Source: Vishniacozyma victoriae (taxonomy: Eukaryota; Basidiomycota; Tremellomycetes; Tremellales; Bulleribasidiaceae). From it: 64,000 bases of DNA. The notes beneath the pieces were generated by a model, which was not told where the DNA came from, made no database searches, and worked only from the letters and a program-made list of their open reading frames with translations. This document shows positions 46,092-57,527 of this stretch, in pieces (the first letter of the stretch is position 1; every line of letters begins with the position of its first letter). The stretch is taken from assembly GCA_017654735.1 (NCBI GenBank), contig JADPYG010000089.1:1064001-1128000 (forward strand), written 5' to 3'. Made by a program: the position numbers and the translations under genes.

Positions 46092-47468
46092 ATGGTTTTG
46101 TTCTTCACGTCAAAAGGTATGTACTTCCCTTGGGGTCCAGTGCTCGTCAATATGCAAGGTCTGATAAATAGCTGTAAACCCTTCCGTTACTATATACATG
46201 TATGTCCCCTTCACCATTCACCAAACCCAAACAAGTTTGGTTGACCACACAGGGGTAAAGATAAAGTCGAAAGTATGTGGTCATCATCAGAGACCCCAGC
46301 TGGCGATGGGGGAAACATGAGGGAGCTGGAGGCTGATGGTAGATGAGGAATTATTGAAATATGGATTACCGACTGATATCTGGTTTCACGTCGAGTAAGT
46401 CCTTATTCCCACCTCAACCCATCTCCATATCTCTGTACAAAGACGCCGGCATCTATGTCGGCTGTATTCTATCTCAAACGGCTCTCTATGGTTGTGATGA
46501 ACCAAAAACGGACAAGCTAATAAAACTAGTAAATTATCCTCGGCACACGTCTACCTCCGTCAACCAGATTCACAACCTCATGGAGAATGGGAATCACTGC
46601 CGAAAGCTTTGATCGATGATGCCGCTCAATTGGTTAAAGCTAATAGTATTGAAGGTATGTCTTCCCTCTCACCTCCTGCTTCATATTCGTTCCCTTGGAT
46701 TGCGGACAATGCTGATTGTAGGTAACAAGAAGGACAATATCACTGTATGGCCCCTCCCATCCCTCTCTCACGGTGTACATATCGAGGGGATGAAGATACT
46801 GATGTTCAGATTATCTATACACCGTTCACAAACCTCAAAGTAAGTCCCGTCACCCCACCGATCCCTTCTTATGTATCACCACCGCTCAAGAGTAAGTGGG
46901 GTGGCTAATAGGGCAGAAATCAGGAGATATGGCAGTAGGTCAAGTATCTTTCCATAACGATAAAAAGGTCAAGCGAGGTACGTCCAGCTCATCCATCTCA
47001 TCTCTCCTCTTCCGTATCCACCGCAACTCTGAGTTCAGCGAAATGAGGAGAAGAAGTACTGATTCCAGTGCACGTCCAAACTCGGGATAATGCAATTGTA
47101 AACAGACTGAACAAGACGAAAGTGGAGAAAGAGGTGGATCATGAATCGGATAGACAGGAGAGATTACGGTTGGAAGGTAGAAAGAAAAAGGTTGAAGTCC
47201 TTGAACGTGTACGTCCCTTCATCTTACCTCCTTACCTCGTTTTCTAACTCGCGCCTCCTCTCCGCGTTCTGCTCAGCTCCTATCCTTCAATGCAATCTCC
47301 ATCATCACTACTCTCAGAAGAGAAAGGGAGCTGACTCGATAGCAAAAGAAAGAAGAGGAACAACGTAAAATATGGGAAGAAGAAAAGAAAGCTAAAAGCT
47401 ACGATGGAATGTTTACAGAAGATCATTTCAAGGAGAAACAAGACTGGAGTGATGATGATTTCATGTGA
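46092..47468 (+). CDS. JLP2: CCDC25/Jlp2 family protein (NFACT-R-like domain)
   Basis: The first residues come from three tiny exons (46092-46116, 46172-46199, 46253-46272), which join to MVLFFTSKAVNPSVTIYMGKDKVEN, the diagnostic CCDC25 start. The next exons give EELLKYGLPTDIWFHVD and KLSSAHVYLR. Then come AAQLVKANSIEGNKKDNIT, YTPFTNLKKSGDMAVGQVSFHNDKKVKR and a long Lys/Glu coiled coil ending SDDDFM at the stop (47466-47468). Human CCDC25 has been described as a membrane DNA sensor; yeast Jlp2 is poorly characterised. The domain is shared with NFACT/Rqc2 proteins that contact tRNA or ribosomes. Roughly nine introns make this one of the most finely split genes of the window. Family assignment is strong. 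Confidence 0.9.
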
Positions 47469-48105
47469 TCTCCATCATTTCCTCACTCCACAATTGGACG
47501 AGAGAGGGGCACGGGTGATCAAGAGGGGGGCAGGGCGAATTTTATGACTTTATGACTATGACGACCTCCTAGGACTATGCCGCTGGGTCAAACAACTCAT
47601 CTTGGCAGTCTCTTGGTACATCCTTGATTGTTCTACTATGTCGACCATCAACTCCCATCGACCTATAGAATGATATATGCATTCCTTGCCGTAATCTGAA
47701 ATGATATCCCAGAACCGGCCTCCTTCCACCTCGAACCCCTGCCATTCACTCCAATATCCTTTGACCCAATACCGCATATAGCCATACCTCCCTATTCATT
47801 CAAGTCTTCCTTTATAGCTCTCCCATCTCATCCATGTATATAACCTATGCCTATAAGCATCACTCGTCATCCTTGATTCCAGCCCTTAGATAAGATTACG
47901 AGAGACGCGTAACTAGTACTAAGTCTGTACCATTAAACGAAACGCGTCGGACATCGGACATGAGCGTTGAATCTAAAGAGTGATCTACTCCATCATCACT
48001 TCACTTCATATTACTTTACTATACATATATTCTCCCAATCGACTATCTAGCGTACAGTCGCTGGTCGACCATCGCTCTGGATCAAAATAGAGGAATTGAG
48101 CAAGG
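47469..48105. other. Intergenic region
   Basis: No supported gene. A minus-strand 73-codon frame (47556-47777) has no recognisable motif. The last 150 nt look like a leader for the phosphatase gene. Confidence 0.5.
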
Positions 48106-50753
48106 ATGGTAGCCCCACCCCCACCAGTGGCGCAGTCTCGTGACAACCAACCCATAACGACGACGACCACAGCCGGGGTGTCATCAACAAACTCCTCGCC
48201 CTCCCTGCTCCCCTACCTACGCGATTCCAGCCCGTCCCCCCAAGCCACTATCGATTCTAGCGCCAACGAACCAAAAGTCCCAGGTCCAAGAGCGGGTCCA
48301 TCTTTACTCTCCCTCTCCAATCCTCCCATCCCATCAACATCAACGCCGACTTCGGCCACATCTTCGACTTCTTCAAAAGCTAAGAAGAGACCTAAACCGC
48401 TTGTACTTGGACGACAGGAGGTTGGACAGGATGAAGAATTGACTGCTCAGTTGAGGACTGATGGGAGGTGGAGTGCTAGGTCTGGGATTACTATTGTTTC
48501 ACCTCGTAAGTCCGGTCAACCAGCGGTCGAGAGATGTCTTGTGCCATAAGGTCTGTTGAGGAAGGGAGCTAATGGTAGATACATCCGACGGGATATCTAA
48601 GCAGATTTCCGAATTATCGATCCTACGAAGAGACGTTGATGCCAATCTCAGTCAGCGACCACTGGACATATCACCTACTGTATCGACCTACTCCTCTGCC
48701 CAGAATTCACCTTTAACCGGTCCAACACTCCCAGAAGAAGATCAAGTGGCGATCACCGATGTGTATGTGGATGGAACACTTATACTCGATACTCGCTCCC
48801 TAGGGGCTTACCTCACTTCCCATCTCCCTAGATCGGTCAACATCAATATCCCAACTCTTATTTACAAACGTCTTAAACGATCACGAGGTTCTGGGGCTAC
48901 TACAGAGACGCTGGGGAGTTATATTACCACCTCGGCTGGCAGGGCTGTATGGGAGGAATTTACGGAACGACCTGATCAAAATGTGGTCATTATTGGGGCT
49001 CTGGAGGAGGATGATCCTGCGGTGGTATATAAAGGGATCATGGATAGGATTACGGCTCCTGAGCGCGTCAAGGTGTTGAAAGGTGGATGGGGAGCTGTCT
49101 TGGCGTCCGATGCCAAATCTTCGCTCGTCTCTGGAGATGACTCCTCCACCACACCCGCAAGCACCTCTCCCGAGACACGATCTACCCCATTTACTGGTCC
49201 AATACCTACATTCAATATCGCCCCTCCTCCCATTCCCGACTCCCACCCCCAGATGTTGTCCCAAAAACAATCGATGCCATCCCTTCGAGGAGGTATCAAA
49301 CGATCAAACGCCCCATCCCTCTCTATCCAAGTGGACCCTCGCCGTCCTGGTCAACTCTCCCAAGCACCCAAATCAGCATCTCCAAGTGGAGGTGGGAAAT
49401 TCCCAAATCTTCACCTAGATATCGCAGCTGCCAAAGGTGGTCCTTCGTCTCTTGCTCCCAAATCCCCGGGTAGGTCTCCAATACGAGGATCATTCCAGCA
49501 AGCTTGTCTTGAACAATCGAAATTACCACCTTCACCTTCTTCATTTGCCGATATCACTCTACCGACACCAGGACCTGTATGGCCACAACGCTCTCCCGGT
49601 GGACATGGACAAGAATATGGATTCGCTGGACCTTCCAGGACGGGTGCCGCTAGAAATGCCGTGGCTCCTTTTATCGTTTCGACCATCTTGCCTTCTTTCC
49701 TCTACCTTGGTCCTGAAATCAATTCGAAAGAAGAGATTGAGGAATTGAAAAAGATGGGTGTGAAGCGCATATTAAATGTTGCTATGGAATGTGAGGATAA
49801 CCAGGGATTGGGGCTGGTGAAGGAGTTTGATAAATATCACAAGATCCCAATGAGGGATATTGTTGAAGAGACTGGGGTCAACAAGTATATGCGTGAAGCT
49901 TGTGACTATTTGAGTGAGTCCTTGTTCATTTCATGGAGGGAGATCAGGAAAGCTGACAGTTAGACGACGCCCGATTGCATTCGGCACCTGTTTACGTTCA
50001 TTGCAAAGCTGGAAAATCACGTTCAGTCACCGTCGTACTCGCCTACTTGATCCACGCCAACGCTTGGACTCTAAAGACCGCTTACGCATATGTCGCCGAA
50101 CATCGAAAAGGGATATCACCCAATATCGGATTCGTAGCTGAATTAATGCAATTCGAAGAAACCGAACTCGGTCTCAAACAATCAGCAGGAGTTAATGGCG
50201 ATATCCCACAACCGGACAATAACGATGTGAATTCGTCGAAAGAAAGTGGAAAGGCAAAAGAACCTAGTCCTAGGAAACAGAAGGCGAAATATTCAAGGGA
50301 GTCATTACCGCCCGCATGGGCTATTGGGTCTGCTTCACTTGGGAATACCTCTGTTCCGAGGTTGCTTGTCAATAATAACGATGTTAGTCCTACCGAGGGT
50401 GGACCTAGGAGGGGATCGCAGGCGGATATGGTGGAAAGGGGCAAGGATCGTAAAGTCTCTGATGAGCGGGAAGTCAGGAAGGAAGGCCATTGGGTTCAGC
50501 AGCGAAGGTCAGTCCACGCCGATTCAAATTTAACCATTAACGCTAAACTTACAGGGCACCGGTTGACCGATTGACACTACAACCTGGGAGAAGGGCTTCA
50601 AAAGCCGGATTGGAATCACTGCGACATACGGATCAAGATCTCAAAGCGGGACGTGATGTTCCTGTCTCACATGACATGGATGATGACAAGGATGCGGAAA
50701 ATCCGGCGAAATATGATGATGAAGGGAAGGCTGGTTCCCTCAGCGCGATATAA
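48106..50753 (+). CDS. Rhodanese-like plus dual-specificity phosphatase (MAPK phosphatase type)
   Basis: The ATG at 48106 opens a Ser/Thr/Pro-rich N-terminus. After an intron (about 48509-48578) a rhodanese-like (CDC25-type) domain covers VYVDGTLILDTRSLGAYLTSHLPRSVNINIP to VKVLKGGW (48760-49090). Such domains dock MAP kinases. A long disordered Ser/Pro linker follows. The phosphatase domain reads PSFLYLGPEINSKEEIEELKKMGVKRILNVAME, then, across an intron (about 49914-49963), HSAPVYVHCKAGKSRSVTVVLAYL with the catalytic Cys-x5-Arg, and HRKGISPNIGFV. A last intron (about 50508-50554) precedes the basic/acidic tail. Layout matches the fungal MAP-kinase phosphatases related to Msg5 and Pmp1; the target kinase cannot be told. 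Confidence 0.85.
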
Positions 50754-52407
50754 CCTGGTTATGACCATAGATTAGGTTTCCTGTTGTAGTAGGTACACGG
50801 ACGGCGTTTGCTTGTCGAACTAGTTGCCTGTTTCGTAGCTGTAGCTCTAGTTTGGGTAGCTTCATGTCATCTTTAACCCTATCCAGACGACGCGATTAGA
50901 TCTAGCTGGAAATGAGAGGATTACCGCGTGTTTGACTACACTGCGAGTGCCTTCGATAAGGTATAAGCTTCGGATCCGAGTGAATTGCCCCCGCTCCACT
51001 TTACATCCAGTGGCGCAGAACGAGGGAAAACCCCCATTCTAACGCATTCAATTAAAAATAAGCATATATGCTCCACAGACCCTAGCCTTTTATCCGGATC
51101 TATTTCCAAATCCGCAGATCGCAATTAAGTTCAGCTGAATAGAGGGAAGAGGAGAAGAGGGTTGTTATCCGGATGCAGTTGATGAATGGTAATTCAGGGA
51201 ATACACTCGATTAACCGAGGGATTGTGCGTTTAATGCGGTGATTACTCAGCTTGTGAACCCTTTAATCAGACCCTAGATAATGATGAATCAATACGCCGA
51301 TCTATGTGATCTTCTGCTCATCCTCCTTCTTTTTATGACATCCCCCACTTGGAATCCACTAGTCGATCATTTCCCCTGGTTGTAACGCGGGAGAATCTCG
51401 TTCCTCACCCTGCTGGACCCATACTGGGCAAGTTTTGACTTACGGGTTCAAACTCTACGCAGCATGACCTAGAACCCAATTGCCCGGTTTATACGGATGA
51501 CGATCAGATCTACACCGACTAGAACCCGGTACCGGTACCGGAGTCGTAAACACTTCTCCTGTATCAGCACTAGTCTCGATGACCGTCGGTACCTAGGCAC
51601 CATCCGCAGCTTGGGGAGGAAAATCAGTCTACCTTCTCTCTACACCCCCTCTTGTCTTGATCTCGGTGCCTCTTTTGATCTTGACTAGTTCTGCAGGTAC
51701 GATTGAGGTTTTTCCTACTGCAAGTGCCTGGTTGGGTCACTGCGTGTTTCGGGAAGCAAACTGCTGCGTACGGAGTGAGTAGGAATTCAAGATCCCATTA
51801 AATAAGTGTGACCAAGAATTTGGTACGCTCTCTTTTATGTTTTATATCTATCTATTTATTCTGTGATCGGTCGTTTCATAGTTCGCTTCGTTTGCGCCTC
51901 ATCATCGTTATCCACCGGAAGCAAGTCTCAAACACAGACACACACACACGACCACCACCTTTCATCGACCGAGCACATCACCGAGCAGCGAGCTTTTGAT
52001 CGGTCAAGCCAACCTTCCATTATCCAGTAACCGATCCAGTATCCTCAAGGAGGAATCGATTAAAGGAGGATCGAGGGTCAATCAGGAGGAAATTAAGTGA
52101 TTAAAACAAGTGAGTACACATCTTTCATGTCGCATATGATGAAAGGGTGTTTGCTAATCCTTTCAGATCCTCGGTCTAGCGGTGCGCGTGACCTTGGGAT
52201 TGTATCCGTATAAGTGCTAGGAATCAGGAGGTTCTTTATTCCCCGGAGACCATACGAGGCCTTCACCATCAATTAGCATAGCGGAATCGACGAATATCGT
52301 ATGCTCATAATAAATCGAATCGAATTGTAATGCCGGCTGGCCAATCAAGTAATACACGAGCTTGAATCCAGCAGTCAACACGAAACGAGACGATATTTCA
52401 GAAACCC
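50754..52407. other. Long upstream region of the Zn2Cys6 gene
   Basis: 1.65 kb without a credible protein gene. It begins with the 3'UTR of the phosphatase gene. A CA run lies at about 51934-51949. A donor gtgagt at 52111 and a cag near 52166 suggest a leader intron, so the Zn2Cys6 transcript probably has a long spliced 5'UTR. Small frames at 51497-51999 lack motifs. Confidence 0.45.
51934..51950. repeat. Short CA microsatellite
   Basis: A run of seven to eight CA/GA dinucleotides lies in the leader region of the Zn2Cys6 gene. Confidence 0.8.
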
Positions 52408-53827
52408 ATGAAATCCCAAGATAATATCGAATCTCCCACCAGATCCGAACCCACTCTTCCACCTCCCCGACGACTTTCAGAAACGAACACAATGCGCCAA
52501 TCATCTCCTTCAGGCGGAGTCATCCTCCCACCCCCACTACGAACCCAATCACCTCGAGAGTCCCTAACCTTGCCCCCATTATCGACTCTCTCGCCTTTGG
52601 TGCGAAGTCCGAATCCAAAACCGACTACTTCGTTGTCGAATTTGGTCCATCCGGAGAAGAGGGGAGAACCGTCATATAGGAGGGATAGTCAATTATCACC
52701 CAGGGCGAAAGCTAGGAGACAGAGTATGGAAGCTCCCAGGCCTGGATTCCCATTCGAGACGATTGATGAACATCCAATAGTTTATGACGGGTATCACCAA
52801 GCTCAGCCTCATGCTGAGGGTGAAAGACGACCAAGGAGGTCAATGCCAGCTTCTGCCGAGAGACCTTATTCGTGAGTTATCCTATTCACCTTAGAGCTAT
52901 TTACTGATTATAGTCAAAGTTCTTATTCATATACTCAAGAGGCGGGACCCAGTACATTCCCCCCAATTCCACGATTTTCGGTACCAAGTACGGAATGGAC
53001 CTCCCAACGCCCCACCCGTCCATCTGTCGAAGTCAATCCAAGGCCGAGATTATCAATGACTATCCCTAATCCTGCTCCTCCTGGCGGAGCATGGTTTACG
53101 ATAGACGAAACTCCTCAGAGGAATCAACTGGGGTGGTCACATTCTCAGGTCGAGATGTATAATGCCGGATGGGGGGATGCGTTGAGGGCAGTTGAAGCTG
53201 GAAGTATAGGAGTCGGAGGTCAACAATGTATGACCACCTCCACTTTGTACCGGATTGTAAGGCTGATGAATAGATTCTCGACCACAACTGCTAGTGAGGG
53301 AAATACGTCCTCATCAACAACCACCACCTTTACGCCAATCATCATCTTCCGATCCTGGACCACCAAATTATCCAACTCCATACGATCAGCACCCCCGTTC
53401 AAACTCTTTCGGTTCATATCCATCCCCTCTAACACATCGTCATCACCCCTACCCAACCTCCCGACCCTCAATATCACACCACTACCCCCAACCACCTTTA
53501 GATCGTCATTCCTACTCCTCAACATCTACATCCCAATCATCCCCTACATCCCCTCACGAAAGTTCAAAGGGAGGTAGACAGGCTATATCATGTTTCCCTT
53601 GCCGCGGACGGAAATTGAAATGTAATGGTCAGAAACCTTGTGCTCAATGTACGAGACGTGGTGGGGAGGATGAATGTAATTATGCGGCTACGATCAAGAG
53701 GAGGGGCAAGGGGAGGAAGAAGAGTAAATCTGATGATGAGGATGATGAGGGGAGTATGGGTAGTGAAGATGGAACGGAGGTTCCTGCAGAGGAGAGTAGG
53801 GTGGAAGAGAGGGAGAGGACTTCATAA
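52408..53827 (+). CDS. Zn2Cys6 transcription factor with C-terminal zinc cluster
   Basis: The ATG at 52408 opens a Pro/Ser/Arg-rich disordered region. An intron near 52874-52914 and another at 53229-53270 (gtatga...gaatag) keep the frame into the last exon. There the zinc binuclear cluster is seen around 53585-53690: CFPCRGRKLKC, then CAQCTRRG and a final Cys (C-x2-C-x6-C-x5-C-x2-C-x8-C). It is followed by a Lys-rich basic stretch (KRRGKGRKKSK) and an acidic tail. The cluster is at the extreme C-terminus rather than the usual N-terminus, and no fungal-specific middle-homology domain is visible. A conserved-looking block before the last intron reads GGAWFTIDETPQRNQLGWSHSQVEMYN. About 440 residues. 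Targets are unknown. Confidence 0.75.
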
Positions 53828-54294
53828 GGACAATTGGCTTCAATACTTAGATTTAGTGTGTGCTTAGATTTCAGTGTGTGTATGTATTAGCAATTGATTC
53901 GAGTCATCAGTCACGATAGTGTGGTGGAAGCAAGTAATATCCGTCAGGCGTATGGTGATACGCGAGGCGATGTGCTTGCTTGCTCCAGACTCGCGGCGAG
54001 TAATGCGACTGCGTTGTCGTTCGTCAGATCCAACCGTATTGCTGACGACTTTACAACGAACGCAATGCACGTAGAAACGGAATTCTCGATATCCATCCAG
54101 GTCCTCGAAGATCAGCAAACACGTACCTACGAATACGAGGTTAGACAAGATACGAATGAAGAGTCCGCACAGTCGGGTGTAGTGATCTCAGGGGTCCGAA
54201 AGTGACTGAGAGCAAATAGGAAAGCGAACGAGATGCATAAACACCACATCCTCCATTAAGTGACTAAGAAAGCTACCATACTACCTGACAAGCA
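53828..54294. other. Convergent intergenic region
   Basis: The Zn2Cys6 gene and the sugar transporter gene end here. A plus-strand frame at 53894-54205 has no motif and I do not call it. Confidence 0.5.
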
Positions 54295-56269
54295 CTAGAC
54301 CTTGACGTCATCACGAGCATCAACATGTCCAGATCGAGCCTTCTCGCCGTGATGAGACAAAGCCTTGTCCTGGGCCATACCCATCTCAGAGGCGAAAGTC
54401 GAGTGAGGCTTCCATGCGGCAGAGTGTCGGGGAGACTGGGTCTCTTCCATCATTCGGTCGACTTGCTCGAGGGTTAGACCCTTGGTCTCCCAGATAAGGA
54501 AGTAGGCGTAAACCATGCAGAGCACACAGGTAGATCCCCAAAGGAAGAAGACCTTGGAGCCGAGGTTCTGTAAATCAGCATCTGTAGCAGTGGAGAAGTG
54601 GAAATGACTTACGGCCTGATCGGTACCGACGAGGTAAGGGGTGATGACGGTAAGGATACAATTCCAGAGCCAGTTGGAAGCGGTGGAAAGACCAACACCT
54701 CGAGATCGGATGGGGATGGGGAAGATTTCACCGATAACAACCCAAGCTCCAGGTCCCCAAGTGGAAGCAAAGAAGAAGATGTAGATACAGATCAAAGAGA
54801 TCTGACCCTTGACGGCAGATGGGTTGGATCCGTCGGTAACACCAATGATAGCGCAAATGAATTCACAGACGAACATACCGACTGACTTGTCAGTTGCATT
54901 TCGTGAAATACGAGCGGAAAGGACTTACTAGCTCCGTAGATGAGCAGAGGTCGTCGACCGAATCGTTCAATGGTGTAGAAAGAGATAGGGGTGGAGCAGA
55001 CGTTGACGAGGGTAGTGATCAAAGAGATGAGGAAAGGGTTGTTGATTGTTCCGAGACCCTGGAAGAAAGAGGTACCGAAGTAGAAGATGAAGTTGACACC
55101 TAGGATATCAGCGAAATTTTCTCTCGATCGTGAAAAGCTACTTACCAGTCAATTGCTGCATCATCTGAATGGAAGTACCGAGAATAGTCTTTCGCAAGTT
55201 GGAGGCTGGGTTCCAGAGAGAGCCAGAGAAACAAGCCATCCAGGAAGCGAAGTAACCACCGGTAGGCATGAGTTCAGTCTCGTATTCGTGGTTGGCGACA
55301 ATCTCGGCGAGCTCCTGGGTAATGTAGTTGGATTCGGCGGGTTGTCCTCGAATCCTAGCGAGAGCAGCGGCGGCCTCATCGACTCTGCCCTTCTTGACGA
55401 ACCATCGGGGAGATTCGGGTAGGAAGAATAGACCAGTGCCGAGGATCAATCTGACGTTCAGCTTGCGCCATAATGTGGATGTGAGGGGAACTTACGCCCA
55501 GAGGAATTGAACACCGATGGGAATCCTGTATGATCCAGTGTCGGGCCTGTCCTGAGTTGCGTAGACAACACATGAAGCTAGGAGGAGACCGATGGTGATA
55601 CAGAATTGGTAACCGGAGACAATAGCTCCTCGAACCTTCCTGGGGGCGACCTCGGACATGTACAGAATGATGGTAGCGGAGACGAATCCGACACCGAAAC
55701 CAGAGATCAATCGACCAGCAACAATCTGAAATCAGCTGACCAAATCCTAGTTTAAAATCGAAGGAGACTTACAAGACCAAGACCATCGGAAGAAGCGGTC
55801 TGAAGAATGTTTCCGACAATGAAGATAGCACATCCAGAGATAACAGTCCATCGTCGACCAATGTAATCGGCCAGATCACCAGCAATTAAAGCACCAAAGA
55901 AGGTTCCAGCGGAAAGAACAGAGGTGATGAGGGATTTCTGCGAGGCGGGGAGAGTGAATTGTTCGGCGGTGACTTGGTTGGGGTCGAGACCGGTGTGAAG
56001 GGTAATGAAGTACCTCATTCCGAGGACACCGTTCATGTATCCAGAGTCGTATCTGATATAAGCAAGTATGCAGAGGATAGGCAGCAGAGACGTACCCGAA
56101 GAAGATACCACCGAAAGATGCAAAGACACATAGCAAGTATGCCTTGAGTGTGACGGGTGCTTCGACTCTGTCTTCGTTGGATGTTCCCGCTAGTGCATGG
56201 GGTACTTCGACCCTCTCGGCGTCGGATGTTCCAACTGCTTCCTTCACTGTTGATGTCAGTCATGGTCAT
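54295..56269 (-). CDS. Sugar transporter, major facilitator superfamily
   Basis: A twelve-helix proton/sugar transporter of the plasma membrane. Family marks are GGIFFGYDSGYMNGVLG in helix 1, GDLADYIGRRW, ISGFGVGFVSATIILYMSEVAPRKVRGA, FLPESPRWFVKKGR, IQMMQQLTGVNFIFYFG, ERFGRRPLL and WVVIGEIFPIPIRSRGVG, ending with WETKGLTLEQVDRM. About six short introns interrupt it. The 5' end is the difficulty. The membrane frame has no ATG; the only upstream ATGs (56269, 56263) join it if 56190-56247 (gtgaag...cactag) is spliced out, giving MTMTDIN then TGTSNEDRVEAP. That intron contains most of the first copy of a 45-nt tandem duplication. A TATA-like box lies at 56428-56435. Strongly biased codons suggest high expression. 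Substrate is unknown; the sequence fits monosaccharide carriers. Confidence 0.85.
56143..56232 (-). repeat. Diverged 45-nt tandem duplication at the transporter 5' end
   Basis: Two adjacent 45-nt units on the minus strand (56232-56188 and 56187-56143) begin with the same nine bases ggaacatcc and encode GTSDAERVEV/GTSNEDRVEA-type peptides. They share roughly two thirds of positions by eye. The proposed intron acceptor falls at the end of the first unit. Confidence 0.7.
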
Positions 56270-56427
56270 GGTCGCGTGACAACAAAGGAATTACTCACTC
56301 GTTGTTGTTGTTGATGTAGGTAAAAGTGGAAGTTACTAAACCTTAAAATAAGAAAATGAACAAAGCTTTGACTTACAATGAGAAACTTTGTTGATGAAGA
56401 GGGGCAAGAACGCCAGAGATGGAGATG

Positions 56428-56435
56428 TTTATATA
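56428..56435 (-). promoter_or_regulatory. TATA-like box of the sugar transporter
   Basis: Tatataaa on the minus strand lies about 160 nt upstream of the proposed start codon and is followed by a C/T-rich leader with possible 5'UTR introns (gtaagt near 56375, gtgagt near 56297). Confidence 0.45.
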
Positions 56436-57527
56436 CCTAAACCTTGACCGTCTTACTCAAAGGCGGGGCGATCTATTCTTCCTCGTTGAAAACAAAGCTG
56501 CCCCTCTGCCCTCCACCGGTTACCCTCTCAACCGTTCCATAATCTCCCAAACAGAAACAGGTCCAGCCCCCGGTCCCGCCGGACCCCGAGCTCTTGGAAT
56601 CTAAATCGGGTATTTTGATCAAAGGTACAAGATCTCCAAGACATTCTTTGGTTTATTGGCGATAGAAATTTGGTATACACGTACTCTTTCTTGCCAATAA
56701 ATTAAAGGGAAAAGGATTACGGCCGGACCTAATTACACTAGCGAGCTTGGCTGGCATGTAGCCGGCGGGTGGCGTTCCATTCTTGTGCTTGAGCTACTGA
56801 AATAACAAAATGTAAACAGCGGCAAATGTCCTCTCGTCGTAGCCAGGCCCAATGTCATCGCGTCAGTATTCCACGAGTCCAGAATAATGGGTCTAGGTGT
56901 CTGATGCCAAGTATAATTAGCATTACGCGTCGTAAAAACAAAATTGTCAAGCTCCGGCTTCCGTTGTGTCCGGAAATTTTACATGGCTTGGGCTTGGACG
57001 CGCGTCTGTCCCGCGGTACGATCATCCCCGAAACGAAAATGATTTGGTATGTCTGTATGGTCTTTCGGATAGAAGCCTTTGATCAAGGGGAAAGTGGAGG
57101 TAAAGGATGGTCAGCAAGTGTCACCAGAAGCAATCGGAAAATTAGGATTCGTACAACCCATGCGCCCATGGTTGGATTGTTAGTCATAATTCCCACGCGC
57201 CAGTACCCTGCGCATGCGGCAAGCTATTACCTCGGTCATGAAGACGCGAGAAGCAAAGTTTATTTTACGAAATGGTTTCAAGTGGGAATTACAGATCACA
57301 GTGACTCGGCGCTGGACCCGAGACAAACAATTGAATTAGTCGACAAAGGATGGGAATCAACGCCTCAATAATCGGCAGCACGCGAGGCGTACGCTTTGGA
57401 AGCTCCGATGAGAAGCTCCGTTCAGTGTGGAACACGAATTTACATATCGGCGAAGAACCCGGAGAAGTATGAATTCAAACCAAAATGAGAAAACCAGTTT
57501 AGAAGCAAGAACTTGATCTGAATACGT
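56436..57527. other. Intergenic region with an uncertain plus-strand ORF
   Basis: Upstream of the sugar transporter and downstream of the glycosyltransferase, both on the minus strand. A 181-codon plus-strand frame (56826-57371) starts with a reasonable ATG (gcaaatg), but its translation shows no domain, hydrophobic segment or family resemblance. I leave it uncalled. The stretch otherwise looks like a long promoter. Confidence 0.4.

Noticed and set aside
56826..57371. 181-codon plus-strand frame
   Set aside because: No motif, no intron and no family resemblance; it lies in a promoter-type region. Mentioned in the intergenic entry only.
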